From assembly GCA_964398055.1 (NCBI GenBank), contig CAYNLK010000013.1:73529-137528 (forward strand): 64,000 bases of DNA, given 5' to 3'. A program made the translations under genes and the position numbers. Every line of letters starts with the position of its first letter. The first letter of the stretch is position 1. The notes beneath the pieces are model-generated. The model worked only from the letters and a program-made list of their open reading frames with translations. It ran no database searches and had not been told where the DNA came from. This DNA is from CAYNLK01 sp964398055. Lineage in GTDB: Bacteria > Chloroflexota > Anaerolineae > 4572-78 > J111. Of the stretch, positions 7,879-16,369 are shown in pieces.

Positions 7879-9360
7879 TCACATTGCCGTCTCCGCGTGG
7901 GACGCTTCTGTCAAAGCAAAATCGGCCAAACGCCGGTACGCCTCATAACTCCGCTGATAATCATTAGCGTAGTCTCGCTGGCAAGGCATTACGGTCGGCG
8001 CGGGAAAAGTGTTCACCAGGATTTCGTCAAAATCGGCTTGATCCAGAGCTGACCGGCACAAGGCGTACAACACCCGGGTGACGGTTTCAGCTTCGGTGTA
8101 AATGGCCACGTCGTACTGGCACACGTCGGCGATAATTTTAGCCAGCCCGGGGGTTTGGGTACCTCCGCCAGCCAGGACCAGCTCGGTGACCGGTGTACCT
8201 AACTCAGCATAGATATCCAGCAGGTGGCGCAAGCTATAAGCCACACTCTCCATTACCGCCCGGATAAGGTGGAGGCGCGTATGGGAAAGTTGCAACCCAT
8301 AAAAACCGGCCCGAATGTTATCCAGCCAGTAGGGTGTTCGCTCACCGGCCAGGTAGGGAATAAAGCACACTCCGTCGGCCCCAGGCGCGACTTGAGCGGC
8401 CACCGTCATCACTTGCTCAAAACTTTGCTCGGCGGCGATCTGCTGGTAGGCCCAAACCAGGGCGGCGCCAGTAGTCGAAGAGACTCCGCCCAGCAGGCGA
8501 TAGGGTCCCAGGGGATAGGTGTACAGGCGGTGGGCGGGGTCTTGGGGGTGCTGATCGTCGGCCAGGGCCATAAAGATCATCGACGAACTGCCCAGCGAGC
8601 AGACCACCCGGCCCGGCTGGGGCGGCGCTCCGCCAATCAGGGCAGCTACATCGCCCATCCCGACCACCACCCTGGCCGTGGGATTGAGGCCGAACCTGTC
8701 GGCCAGCTCAGGCCGCGGTGGGCCAACCACGGCGTTGGCTTCATACGCGGGGGGCAGCACGGCCGGCTCAAGGCCAACCAGGGCCAACCGGTCGGTCGCC
8801 CAACTTCGGTCCGACCAATTCAGCAAAGCTGCCCCGCCGGCCTCGGTCATATCGGTGCCGGGCAGGCCGGTCAGCTGGAAGCGCAAATAATCCTTGGGCC
8901 ACAAGATCGTCCGAATTTTTTCGATCACCTCGGGCCGGTGACGTTTTAGCCACAGGAGTTTGGGTAAAGTGTAGGTGCTGTTGATCTGGTAAGGGGGCAG
9001 TTGCAGCTTAGCGGCCAGCTCGGCGGTTTCGGCTGCGGCCCGCCGGTCCAGCCACAGGATGGTGGGTTCAAGGGGCCGGCCGGCTTCATCTAAAAGCACG
9101 GCGGTATGCATCTGGCCGGTAAAGGAGATGGCTTCAACTTGGGCCAGCTCAAAGCCTTGTTGCCGCAGGTCGGCCAAGGCGCCCTCAAAGGCCGCCCACC
9201 AGTCGGCCGGATTGCCTTCGGCCCAGCCCGGTTGTTCAGAACGATAGTCGTAACGCCGGGTGGCCGAGCCGACGACAGCGCCTACTGCGTTGTAGAGCAC
9301 GGCTTTGAGCGAAGAGGTGCCAACATCAACCGCCAGGATGTCAGGGCTGGTTGAAGCCAT
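7879..9360 (-). CDS. FGGY-family carbohydrate kinase (xylulokinase-like)
   Basis: This 493-residue kinase has the first ATP/phosphate loop VDVGTSSLK at 11-19, the sugar-binding LWLDRRA segment near 103-109, a GERTPYW segment, and the second adenosine loop LAGGGTQTPG near 393-402. Members phosphorylate pentoses, polyols or autoinducers at a primary hydroxyl. Its ATG overlaps the stop of the upstream alcohol dehydrogenase in the form TGATG, so the two are probably translationally coupled. Dehydrogenase, kinase and aldolase in a row suggest oxidation of a polyol side chain, phosphorylation and aldol cleavage. Xylulokinase is the nearest named family, but the local sugar is not shown. Confidence 0.9.
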   Translation of the reverse strand: MASTSPDILAVDVGTSSLKAVLYNAVGAVVGSATRRYDYRSEQPGWAEGNPADWWAAFEGALADLRQQGFELAQVEAISFTGQMHTAVLLDEAGRPLEPTILWLDRRAAAETAELAAKLQLPPYQINSTYTLPKLLWLKRHRPEVIEKIRTILWPKDYLRFQLTGLPGTDMTEAGGAALLNWSDRSWATDRLALVGLEPAVLPPAYEANAVVGPPRPELADRFGLNPTARVVVGMGDVAALIGGAPPQPGRVVCSLGSSSMIFMALADDQHPQDPAHRLYTYPLGPYRLLGGVSSTTGAALVWAYQQIAAEQSFEQVMTVAAQVAPGADGVCFIPYLAGERTPYWLDNIRAGFYGLQLSHTRLHLIRAVMESVAYSLRHLLDIYAELGTPVTELVLAGGGTQTPGLAKIIADVCQYDVAIYTEAETVTRVLYALCRSALDQADFDEILVNTFPAPTVMPCQRDYANDYQRSYEAYRRLADFALTEASHAETAM

Positions 9361-10445
9361 CAGATCGACTCCCCGCCAATTTCGACCATCACCTTGAAGC
9401 CCTGCTGATTCTTGACCAGTTCAAAGCCCTGCTGTAACTCTGCCAGCGGCAGCAGGTGGGAAATCAGCTCTTCGACCTTCACCTGGCCGCTTTCAATGAA
9501 TTGAAGCGCCTCGTGCATATCTTGCGGGGTGGAGTCGGCCGAGCCGGTGAGCACCAATTCTTTGTAATGAATCAGGTTGGGATCGATATCCAGCGTGGCG
9601 GCCGGGTAGATGCCGGCGAAGATATTCAAGCGGCCGCCCTCGCCCAAACATTCGGCCGCCTGGACCACCAGCGGAGCCACCCCCACGGCCACAACCGCCG
9701 CATCGGCGCCCCGGCCGTCGGTAACCTCATTGACCACTTCCTTAAGCTGACCGTCGGCATTGTTGTGAATAACGTCGGCCCCCAACTGCCTGGCCAGCTC
9801 CAGCCGTTCGGGAATCAGGTCGGCGACGATGACTTTGGCCCCGTACCGCCTGGCGACCTGCATGTGCATCAGGCCAATCGGGCCGGCCCCAATCACCAAC
9901 TCGACCTCGCCGGGGGCCAGCCTGAACATCTTTTGCCCTCGGACCACACAGGCCAGCGGTTCGGTGAAGGCGGCTGCTTTGAAACTGGTACTCTCTTTTT
10001 GAATAGGATGGATATTTTGATAGGGTACAACGGCGAATTCTTCATAAGCGCCGTTGGGGAACTGGGGATTCAGACAGCGATTCTCTCGGCCGCGCCGGCA
10101 ATTGAGGCAAACCCCGCACTTGACGATGAAATCGGCCATCACCCGCTGGCCGACCGCCAGGTGCTTGACCCCCTCACCTACTTTGACGATCCGGCCGGTC
10201 GCCTCATGGCCCATCACCCGCGGCAGGCGGACGTTTTTCTTGCCTAGGTAGACGCGCACATCCCAGGGGCAGATGCCGCAGTAGGCCATCTGAACCAAGA
10301 CCTCGCCGGGACCAACCTCATAAATCGGCTGTTGGCGCAACTCGAAGATACCGGGTTCCAACAGCCACATAACCTGCATCTGCCGGTTCAGTTTCGCCCC
10401 AATTTGATCACCATTGTGTCCGGTTGTCCGGGAGGAATTCGTCAT
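9360..10445 (-). CDS. zinc-dependent alcohol dehydrogenase, medium-chain
   Basis: This 361-residue protein is a second medium-chain zinc dehydrogenase. It shows YCGICPWD (the usual GTD is replaced by PWD), GHEATG, a structural-zinc set CGVCLNCRRGRENRC and an NAD loop VIGAGPIGL. The chosen ATG at 10445 has GGAGA about 7 bases upstream. The open frame continues 52 codons further 5', but that part overlaps the regulator gene out of frame and lacks family similarity. It is the first metabolic gene after the GntR regulator and is coupled by TGATG to the kinase. It differs clearly from the dehydrogenase at 3511-4530. Confidence 0.9.
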   Translation of the reverse strand: MTNSSRTTGHNGDQIGAKLNRQMQVMWLLEPGIFELRQQPIYEVGPGEVLVQMAYCGICPWDVRVYLGKKNVRLPRVMGHEATGRIVKVGEGVKHLAVGQRVMADFIVKCGVCLNCRRGRENRCLNPQFPNGAYEEFAVVPYQNIHPIQKESTSFKAAAFTEPLACVVRGQKMFRLAPGEVELVIGAGPIGLMHMQVARRYGAKVIVADLIPERLELARQLGADVIHNNADGQLKEVVNEVTDGRGADAAVVAVGVAPLVVQAAECLGEGGRLNIFAGIYPAATLDIDPNLIHYKELVLTGSADSTPQDMHEALQFIESGQVKVEELISHLLPLAELQQGFELVKNQQGFKVMVEIGGESI

Positions 10446-10500
10446 TGTGTTCTCCATAATTATGTTGTTACTAATTTTGTTTGATATCGCCGGCAGATTT

Positions 10501-11262
10501 TTAGCGAGAGGATTGGATCGAATACTTGTAGCGGTCACCCCGGTTGAACATTTGGTGATACTCAACCGGGGTGTTGTCGTCGGTGTAGACCACGCCCTCA
10601 ACCAACAACAGCGGCGCGCCGACCTCTATTTGCAGCAGCTCAGCTTCCCTGTCGCCGGCGGCAATGGCCTGCACAGTTGCCTCTGACCTTTTTAAGTGAA
10701 TGCCCTTCTGCTCCAGAATAGCCCACAGGGATGTTTCTCGTTGCAGTTCGGCTGGGGTCAGGGCTACCTCAAGCGGCAAATTGAGATAGGTTAGGGAAAT
10801 ACAAATCGGTTCATCATCAGCATATCTTAACCGCTCCACAACCCAAATCCAATCATCGGTTTTGATCTGGAGCACGGCAGCGACATGGCCGGTGGCCTTT
10901 TCGTGGCGCAACGAGAGCAACTGGGAGCCGGGCCGGTGCCCTTCTTCCAACATTTGCTCCGAGAAACTCTTTAGTTGCGTTGTGCGCCGCTCGATCTTGG
11001 GCCGGGCCACAAAAGTGCCCTTGCCTTGCTGGGTAATGAGGTATCCTTCCCTGACCAACTCATCAATAGCTCGCCGCACCGTGATCCGGCTCACCTGAAG
11101 TTTCTCGCCAATTTCCCGCTCAGTGGGAATGAGACTGCCCTCTTGCAGGCCGCCCTCGGTTATCAGGGTCATCAGCGCCTCTCTAACCTGATGATATAGA
11201 GGTAGAGGAGCATCTTTGTCAATATCGACCAAATTCAGCACATTTGAGGCAACGGTCACCAC
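10501..11262 (-). CDS. GntR-family transcriptional regulator with UTRA domain (HutC subfamily)
   Basis: This 253-residue protein has an N-terminal winged helix (about 18-86), including IPTEREIGEKLQVSRITVRRAI, and a C-terminal UTRA effector domain (about 100-245). HutC-type regulators are usually repressors released by a pathway metabolite. The start is GTG (11262, or the next codon, also GTG) with AAGGAT upstream. It is the first gene of the leftward operon and lies beside the paired divergent promoters at 11325-11353 and 11570-11598. Autoregulation and control of both operons is therefore the simplest reading. The effector is unknown. Confidence 0.93.
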   Translation of the reverse strand: MVTVASNVLNLVDIDKDAPLPLYHQVREALMTLITEGGLQEGSLIPTEREIGEKLQVSRITVRRAIDELVREGYLITQQGKGTFVARPKIERRTTQLKSFSEQMLEEGHRPGSQLLSLRHEKATGHVAAVLQIKTDDWIWVVERLRYADDEPICISLTYLNLPLEVALTPAELQRETSLWAILEQKGIHLKRSEATVQAIAAGDREAELLQIEVGAPLLLVEGVVYTDDNTPVEYHQMFNRGDRYKYSIQSSR

Positions 11263-11302
11263 TGTATAATCCTTAAATCAATCCAGGCAAAATTAATATG
11301 AT

Positions 11303-11324
11303 GTTATAACCATTTTGGTATTAT
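11303..11324 (-). promoter_or_regulatory. probable operator of the leftward operon
   Basis: Read on the minus strand, the bases just after the -10 hexamer contain TAATACCAAAATGGTTATAA, an imperfect inverted repeat, and they include the perfect 8-base palindrome GTTATAAC (11303-11310). The same segment, with few changes, follows the rightward promoter. The position at and after the expected transcription start fits repressor binding. Assignment to the adjacent GntR protein is inference. Confidence 0.6.
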
Positions 11325-11353
11325 AATATAGCATATTATTATAACCCTGTCAA
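11325..11353 (-). promoter_or_regulatory. sigma-70-type promoter, leftward operon
   Basis: On the minus strand TTGACA (11353-11348) is followed after 17 bases by TATATT (11330-11325). Transcription would start near 11318, giving a leader of about 55 bases before the GntR start codon. The spacer ends ATATGC, as in the rightward promoter. Confidence 0.75.
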
Positions 11354-11569
11354 CAATCCTTTGACGGTTGCTCCAAAAAAGAAAATATCTATTACCACCG
11401 GATCTGACTCATTTTTACACCATATCATAGTGAATTGTCGATTAAAACAGTAAAAAAACAATATTATTTTGTAGCCAAATTGTAGTTTTCTTCTGTTCGG
11501 TAGCTAAATTTGCTTCCTTGTACCTGCCTGAATACTAACCCCATTTTTGAGTCGCCCCCCTCTGTACAA
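11354..11569. other. AT-rich divergent spacer between the two promoters
   Basis: The DNA between the back-to-back -35 boxes is AT-rich. It contains no convincing reading frame and no further palindrome that I could support. Confidence 0.5.
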
Positions 11570-11598
11570 TTGACAAGCCTGCGCTTATATGCTATATT
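11570..11598 (+). promoter_or_regulatory. sigma-70-type promoter, rightward operon
   Basis: TTGACA (11570-11575) and TATATT (11593-11598) are separated by 17 bases ending ATATGC. The start would be near 11605, giving a leader of about 110 bases before the first molybdenum hydroxylase gene. Hexamers and spacing are identical to the leftward promoter. Confidence 0.8.
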
Positions 11599-11622
11599 GT
11601 AATAGCAATATTGTTATAACAA
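11599..11622 (+). promoter_or_regulatory. probable operator of the rightward operon
   Basis: The segment after the -10 box contains TAATAGCAATATTGTTATAA and ends in the perfect 12-base palindrome TTGTTATAACAA (11611-11622). It overlaps the expected start of transcription. Of the 34 bases after the -10, 27 match the leftward counterpart. Binding by the GntR/UTRA protein is inferred from position. Confidence 0.65.
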
Positions 11623-11713
11623 CATATAAATATCGGTAGTCAGGCGACTCTGAAACATTGATGACCCCGCATGAACGCCCGGCGTTCATAATCTCATTGC
11701 CGAGGTGAACTCT

Positions 11714-12583
11714 ATGGCTAAATTCAATTACGTGCAAGCCAAATCGATCGTGGAAGCGGTTGAGTTGCTCAACGAACCCGGCCTCACCAGCCGGCCCCTG
11801 GCCGGCGGCACCGACTTGATGGTCTACCTGCGCCAAAAAGCCCCTTGGTTTGACCGCCTGGTCGATATCAGCCGTATCCCCGAACTGAAGCTCATCGAGC
11901 AGCAAGACGGCCAGATTAAAGTCGGCAGTGGGGTGACCTTCACCCAGGCAGTCCAGAGCGACCTCTTGCGCCGGGCGACGCCGCTGTTGGTTCAAGCCTG
12001 CCAGAGCGTGGGGAGTCTGCAAATCCGCAACCTGGGCACATTGGGCGGTAATGTGGTCAATGCCGCGGCCTGCGCCGACTCCCTGCCCCCGTTGGTCTGC
12101 CTGGGCGCGGTGGCCCACCTGCAGAGCGCTGATGGCGAACGGCAGATCCCGGTAGCCGACTTTGTCATCGGCCCCAATCAAACCGACTTGCGCGCCGGCG
12201 AGTTATTGACCCATTTCACGTTTGAGCTTCCTCCTGCCGGCGTCCGTTCCACTTTCTTTAAACTCGGCCGCCGCAATGCCCAATCCATCTCCCGCTTGAG
12301 TATGGCCACGATGGGCCGAACCAATGCCCAGGGGCTGGTGGATTACGTCCGCCTGACCCCCGGCGCGGCTATGCCTCGCCTGATCCGGCTTGAGCCGGTC
12401 GAGCAACTATTGGTGGGCCAAAAACCAACCGAGGCATTGCTCATCGAGGCCGGCAAAAAGGTGGCTGCGGTGATGATCGAGACGACCGGGCCGCGCTGGT
12501 CGACCATGTATAAAGAGCTGGCTATCCAGGCTCTGGCCGAACGAACGTTGCGCCGGGTTCTGTTCAACGGCCAGGTTGCCTGA
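11714..12583 (+). CDS. molybdenum hydroxylase, FAD-binding medium subunit
   Basis: This 289-residue protein is the FAD subunit of the xanthine dehydrogenase/CO dehydrogenase family. It has RPLAGGTDLMVYLR and LGTLGGNVVNAAACADS, the two FAD-contacting loops, and a C-terminal domain ending in ERTLRRVL. It carries electrons from the iron-sulfur subunit to NAD+ or another acceptor. GAGGTG lies 7 bases before the ATG at 11714; a GTG three codons earlier forms part of that ribosome site. It is the first gene of the rightward operon, followed by the 2Fe-2S and Mo subunits. Confidence 0.93.
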   Translation: MAKFNYVQAKSIVEAVELLNEPGLTSRPLAGGTDLMVYLRQKAPWFDRLVDISRIPELKLIEQQDGQIKVGSGVTFTQAVQSDLLRRATPLLVQACQSVGSLQIRNLGTLGGNVVNAAACADSLPPLVCLGAVAHLQSADGERQIPVADFVIGPNQTDLRAGELLTHFTFELPPAGVRSTFFKLGRRNAQSISRLSMATMGRTNAQGLVDYVRLTPGAAMPRLIRLEPVEQLLVGQKPTEALLIEAGKKVAAVMIETTGPRWSTMYKELAIQALAERTLRRVLFNGQVA

Positions 12584-12616
12584 AATGTTGCGATAGTTAA
12601 AAAAGGGGTCGAGAGA

Positions 12617-13111
12617 ATGCACATAGAATTTGTCCTTAATCATCAACCCATCGCCATAGATGTTCCGCCCGATATTACCTTGCTCAGCTTGCTCCGGGAT
12701 CAGCTCAATTTGACCGGCACCAAAGAGGGCTGTGAAGTCGGCGAGTGCGGGGCCTGCTCGGTGATCTTAGATGGCCAGGTGGTCAACAGTTGTATGGTTC
12801 TGGCCGCCCAGGTTGCCGGTCGGGATCTGATTTCGATTGAAGGTATTCGAGGCATTGATGGTGGTCCCAATGATCTGCAGGAAAACTTTATCGAATATGG
12901 GGCGGTGCAATGCGGCTTTTGTATTCCGGGCATGGTTATTTCCGCTGAAGCCTTACTCAAACACAATCCCCGGCCCACTCGAGCCGAAATCCGCCTGGCC
13001 CTGGCCGGCAACCTGTGCCGTTGCACCGGTTACCAGCAGATCGTTGACGCCATCGAAGCTACAGCCCTGAGTCGAGCGCAGCAGTCAACCAGCCAGCAGG
13101 AGAGGAGGTAA
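12617..13111 (+). CDS. molybdenum hydroxylase, 2Fe-2S small subunit
   Basis: The 164-residue protein has both [2Fe-2S] clusters of the family. The plant-ferredoxin-like set is C39, C44, C47 and C59; the C-terminal set is C99, C102, C134 and C136 in QCGFC and CRCTGYQQI. It passes electrons from the molybdenum centre to the FAD subunit. The C-terminus ends soon after the second cluster in a polar tail. It lies between the FAD and molybdopterin genes, only 6 bases before the latter, and is clearly part of one three-subunit enzyme. Confidence 0.95.
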   Translation: MHIEFVLNHQPIAIDVPPDITLLSLLRDQLNLTGTKEGCEVGECGACSVILDGQVVNSCMVLAAQVAGRDLISIEGIRGIDGGPNDLQENFIEYGAVQCGFCIPGMVISAEALLKHNPRPTRAEIRLALAGNLCRCTGYQQIVDAIEATALSRAQQSTSQQERR

Positions 13112-13117
13112 CAGCAG

Positions 13118-15451
13118 ATGACTGATTTGAAATATATCGGCCAACCGGCCCGCCGGGTCGACGCCCTGGAAAAAGTAATGGGTACGGCCAGATACCTGGT
13201 CGATTATCGCCTGCCGGGGATGCTCTACGCCCGCGCCTTGCGCAGCGACATCCCGCACGGGCGCATCAAAAAACTCGACGTTAGCCCGGCCTTGCAGGTG
13301 CCCGGCGTGAAGGCCGTCATCACCAACGCCGATTTTGCCAATCAAGGCAAATTTGGCTTTCCGGTGAGCGATCAATATATGCTGGCCCACGAAAAAGTTC
13401 GTTATGTTGGCGAAGGCATCGCCGCCGTTGCCGCCGAAACGCCGGAAGCGGCCCTGGCCGGGGTTGAAGCGATCATCTGTGAGCTTGAGCCACTGCCCGG
13501 TGTTTTTGACATGGATCGAGCTCTAGATGCCGATGCGGCTCAGGTTGGTCCCGACCGCACCGACGGCAAACATCCCAATTTCCTGCACCACGAACACGTG
13601 CGCAAAGGGGACTCACGGGCGGTGCTGGCCGACTGTCCGGTGCGGCTGGATCAGAAATATTCGGTTCTGCCGCAGGAGCACGCCTATCTGGAAACCGAAG
13701 GCGCCCTGGCTATTCCCTCGCCGGATGGGGCTGTCACGGTCTACTATTCCGGCCAAAGCCCCTTCATCAACCAGGGCAACCTGGCCAGAACGCTTGATCT
13801 GCCGCTGGAAAAGGTGCGGATCATTCAGCCGCCGGTGGGCGGCTCTTTTGGCGGCAAAGATGATCTCAACTACTACACCTCCGGCCAGGTGGCGCTGCTG
13901 GCCCTGAAAACGGGCCGCCCGGTCAGGATGACCTTCAGCCGCGAAGAGAGCATGATCGCCAGCTACAAACGAGACGGCATGCGGATGCATATCCAACTTG
14001 GGGCTGACGAGAACGGTACGCTACGCGCCTGTAAATTCGAAGGTACGCTCGACTCCGGCGCCTACGCCTCGCAGAGCGTTTTTACCTCCTGGCGGGCCAG
14101 TATCCACGCCATGGGCGCCTATCGTTACCAGGCGTGTGACGTTGATATTGATTGCGTTTATACCAACAACGGCTTTGCCGGGGCGTTTCGCGGCTTTGGC
14201 AACACCGAAGTCTGCTTTGCCATCGAGCAGGCCATCGATGAGCTGGCCGATCAACTGGGTCTGGATCCCATTGACTTTCGGCTGAAGAACTGCCTCCGTT
14301 TAGGCGATGAGACCCCCCACGGCCAGCGCCTCAGCGAATCGGTCGGCCTGGTGGAGTGTCTGGAAACAGTGCGGCGGGAGAGCCAGTGGGATCGCAAGCG
14401 GGCCGAATATGCCCGCCAAACTTCTACCGAAAAGCGGCGCGGTATTGGGGTTGCAGCGTTGTTCCACGGCAGCTCACTAGGGGCCGAAGGCGCGGATTAC
14501 GCCGGCAGCACCATCGAAATCTGGCCTGATTATACGATTGGCGTTACCTCCGGCCTGACCGATTACGGCACCGGCTCGCGTACCGTCTTTACCCTGATTG
14601 CGGCCGAAGAATTGGGCGTCAAGCCCGCTCGGGTCAAAATCCTGCGCCCGGATACCGACACGGCCCTGGAGTCGGGGCCAACAGTGGCCAGCCGGTCGAC
14701 CATTTTGGGTGGCGGCGCAGTCCAGTTGGTGGCCCGCAACCTGGCTAACGTACTCAACCTGGCCGCGGCTGACTTGCTCAAATGCGAGGTGGGCCAATTG
14801 ATGCGGGTTGATGAGCGGTATGTTGGCCCCAGTGAAGAGCCGGTGCCCTGGGAAGTTGTGGTCGATCACGCCAGAGCGATGGGCTTGATCCTCTCGGCCC
14901 AGGGCAAGTGGACCGCGCCGAACATTCACTGGGACGCTCAGGCCGGCCATGGCACGCCCTATTTTGTCTACCATTATGGGGCCCAGGTGGCCGAAGTAGA
15001 AGTCGACTTGCGCACCGGCAAAACTGAGGTCATTGGCTTCTGGGCGGCGCACGATTTGGGCAAAACGATCTTCCCTCAGGGCGCTTATGGCCAGCTCTAC
15101 GGCGGCGTGGCCCAGGGCTTGGGCTATGCCCTTTTTGAAGAAATCAACTACGTTGATGGCTACCTGCAATCGGTTAACTTTGACGAGTATCTGATTCCCA
15201 CGGCTATGGACGTGCCGGAGATCAAAGGGTTTTTGATCGAAAAATCGTTCTCCGGCGGCCCGTACGGGGCCAAGAACATCGCCGAACCGACGATGGTGCC
15301 AACCGCGCCGGCGATTGTCAACGCCATCGCCCATGCCACCGGCCGGCGGGTGAGAGATTTGCCGGCCAATCTGGAGCAGGTGCTCCTGGGTTACAAACTG
15401 CACCCCAAAGCGTCGGCCAGCATATGCAAGCTGGGCTTAAAAACCATGTAA
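13118..15451 (+). CDS. molybdenum hydroxylase, molybdopterin-binding large subunit
   Basis: This 777-residue subunit has the xanthine-dehydrogenase-family layout: an a/b hammerhead domain near 10-120, then the molybdopterin-binding domain with GGSFGGKDD near 243-251, AGAFRGFGN near 350-358 and the C-terminal GAKNIAEP. Glu723 there is the expected catalytic base. It lacks the VAYRCSFR-type active-site loop of CO dehydrogenase, so hydroxylation of an N-heterocycle or aldehyde is more likely than CO oxidation. GGAGG precedes the ATG. The operon continues into a corrinoid protein and an MtmB homologue, an unusual pairing. Confidence 0.93.
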   Translation: MTDLKYIGQPARRVDALEKVMGTARYLVDYRLPGMLYARALRSDIPHGRIKKLDVSPALQVPGVKAVITNADFANQGKFGFPVSDQYMLAHEKVRYVGEGIAAVAAETPEAALAGVEAIICELEPLPGVFDMDRALDADAAQVGPDRTDGKHPNFLHHEHVRKGDSRAVLADCPVRLDQKYSVLPQEHAYLETEGALAIPSPDGAVTVYYSGQSPFINQGNLARTLDLPLEKVRIIQPPVGGSFGGKDDLNYYTSGQVALLALKTGRPVRMTFSREESMIASYKRDGMRMHIQLGADENGTLRACKFEGTLDSGAYASQSVFTSWRASIHAMGAYRYQACDVDIDCVYTNNGFAGAFRGFGNTEVCFAIEQAIDELADQLGLDPIDFRLKNCLRLGDETPHGQRLSESVGLVECLETVRRESQWDRKRAEYARQTSTEKRRGIGVAALFHGSSLGAEGADYAGSTIEIWPDYTIGVTSGLTDYGTGSRTVFTLIAAEELGVKPARVKILRPDTDTALESGPTVASRSTILGGGAVQLVARNLANVLNLAAADLLKCEVGQLMRVDERYVGPSEEPVPWEVVVDHARAMGLILSAQGKWTAPNIHWDAQAGHGTPYFVYHYGAQVAEVEVDLRTGKTEVIGFWAAHDLGKTIFPQGAYGQLYGGVAQGLGYALFEEINYVDGYLQSVNFDEYLIPTAMDVPEIKGFLIEKSFSGGPYGAKNIAEPTMVPTAPAIVNAIAHATGRRVRDLPANLEQVLLGYKLHPKASASICKLGLKTM

Positions 15452-15479
15452 CCATCGAAGCATCAATGTCATTAAGTTA

Positions 15480-15616
15480 AGCGGTGTGCTGCTTGTGGGC
15501 GAGGCAAAACCCATCGCCCTGAGAGAGCAACCCGCAGGGCAATGAGGACGCTTTAGCGTCCTATTTTAGCCCGTAGGGCTTCGTTCTTTCAGCACGACGG
15601 CTTCAGCCTCGTGCTA
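15480..15616. repeat. cluster of REP-like hairpins
   Basis: The 224-base gap between the large subunit and the corrinoid gene holds three hairpins in a row. They are a 7-base stem with a TTTA loop (15545-15562), AGCCC/GGGCT with a GTA loop (15568-15580), and AGCACGA/TCGTGCT around an inner GGCTTCAGCC (15591-15615). There is no T-run, so it is more like an interspersed repeat or mRNA-stability element than a terminator. Confidence 0.65.
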
Positions 15617-15675
15617 ACTTGAATTTACCCAAGCTGCCGTAAATTGTTAGATTCAACTACAAAGGAGTATGAAAC

Positions 15676-16359
15676 ATGGACAAAGAGAAACTGCACGACC
15701 AGCTCTACCAAAACATCCTGGATTTTGATGGTCCCGCCGCGGCTCAAACGGCTCAAACCATCGTTGACAACGGTTTTGAGGTGCTGGCAGCCATCGACGT
15801 GGCCACCAAAGCTGTCACCGAGATTGGTGATAAATTCGAATGTGGCGAATTCTTCCTGCCCGACCTGATGCGGGCCGGCGAGGCCATGAAGCAGTGTATG
15901 AAAGTGCTCTCAGCCCGGCTTGAGGCTGAAGGCACGCTGAAGAAAAAAGGCAAAGTGGTAATTGCCGCCGTGGCCGGCGACATCCACGACATTGGCAAAA
16001 ATCTGGTGGCGACCATGTTGTCAGTCCACGGTTACGACCTGGTCGATTTGGGTGTCAATGTGGCCCCGTTAGATATTGCCGATGCAGCCGAACGCGAAAA
16101 TGCCACCTTTATCGCCCTATCTTCGTTAATGACCACTTCAATGCCCTACCAGCGGGATGTGCTGGAAGTTTTGAACGAAATGGGGTTGCGCGACCGCTTC
16201 TACGTGATTGTTGGCGGCGGGCCGGTAACCCCCGAGTTTGCCAAAGACATTGGGGCTGATGGCTGGGGATCAAGCGCCGTATCGGCGGTGCATGTTTGTG
16301 ACCGGCTCTTAAACGCCGGTCAGAAACCACCTGTTCCAGAGACTATTTTAGTAGAATAG
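15676..16359 (+). CDS. methyltransferase corrinoid protein (MtmC-like partner)
   Basis: This 227-residue corrinoid protein has an N-terminal helical cap and a cobalamin domain with GDIHDIG at 101-107, H104 being the expected cobalt ligand. A LSSLMTTSM strand and VGGGPV loop follow. It carries the methyl group removed by its partner enzyme. AAAGGAG lies 8 bases before the ATG. It ends 10 bases before the MtmB homologue, so this is its likely cognate pair. It differs throughout from the corrinoid protein at 1789-2436, so the two methyltransferase systems are not a recent duplication. Confidence 0.93.
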   Translation: MDKEKLHDQLYQNILDFDGPAAAQTAQTIVDNGFEVLAAIDVATKAVTEIGDKFECGEFFLPDLMRAGEAMKQCMKVLSARLEAEGTLKKKGKVVIAAVAGDIHDIGKNLVATMLSVHGYDLVDLGVNVAPLDIADAAERENATFIALSSLMTTSMPYQRDVLEVLNEMGLRDRFYVIVGGGPVTPEFAKDIGADGWGSSAVSAVHVCDRLLNAGQKPPVPETILVE

Positions 16360-16369
16360 GAGCATAATG

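Noticed and set aside
10446..10601. Longer N-terminus for the alcohol dehydrogenase
   Set aside because: The extension overlaps the GntR gene out of frame, lacks similarity, and a good ribosome site supports the ATG at 10445.
11263..11713. Cobalamin riboswitch in the divergent leader
   Set aside because: No B12-box-like or other conserved riboswitch pattern could be found; the structure there is explained by promoters and palindromes.
11585..12181. Minus-strand frame of 198 codons over the promoter and FAD subunit
   Set aside because: It covers the divergent promoter and is antisense to a well-supported gene; no family pattern.
13118..15451. Carbon monoxide dehydrogenase large subunit (CoxL)
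   Set aside because: The characteristic CoxL active-site loop is not seen; the more general molybdenum hydroxylase name is safer.
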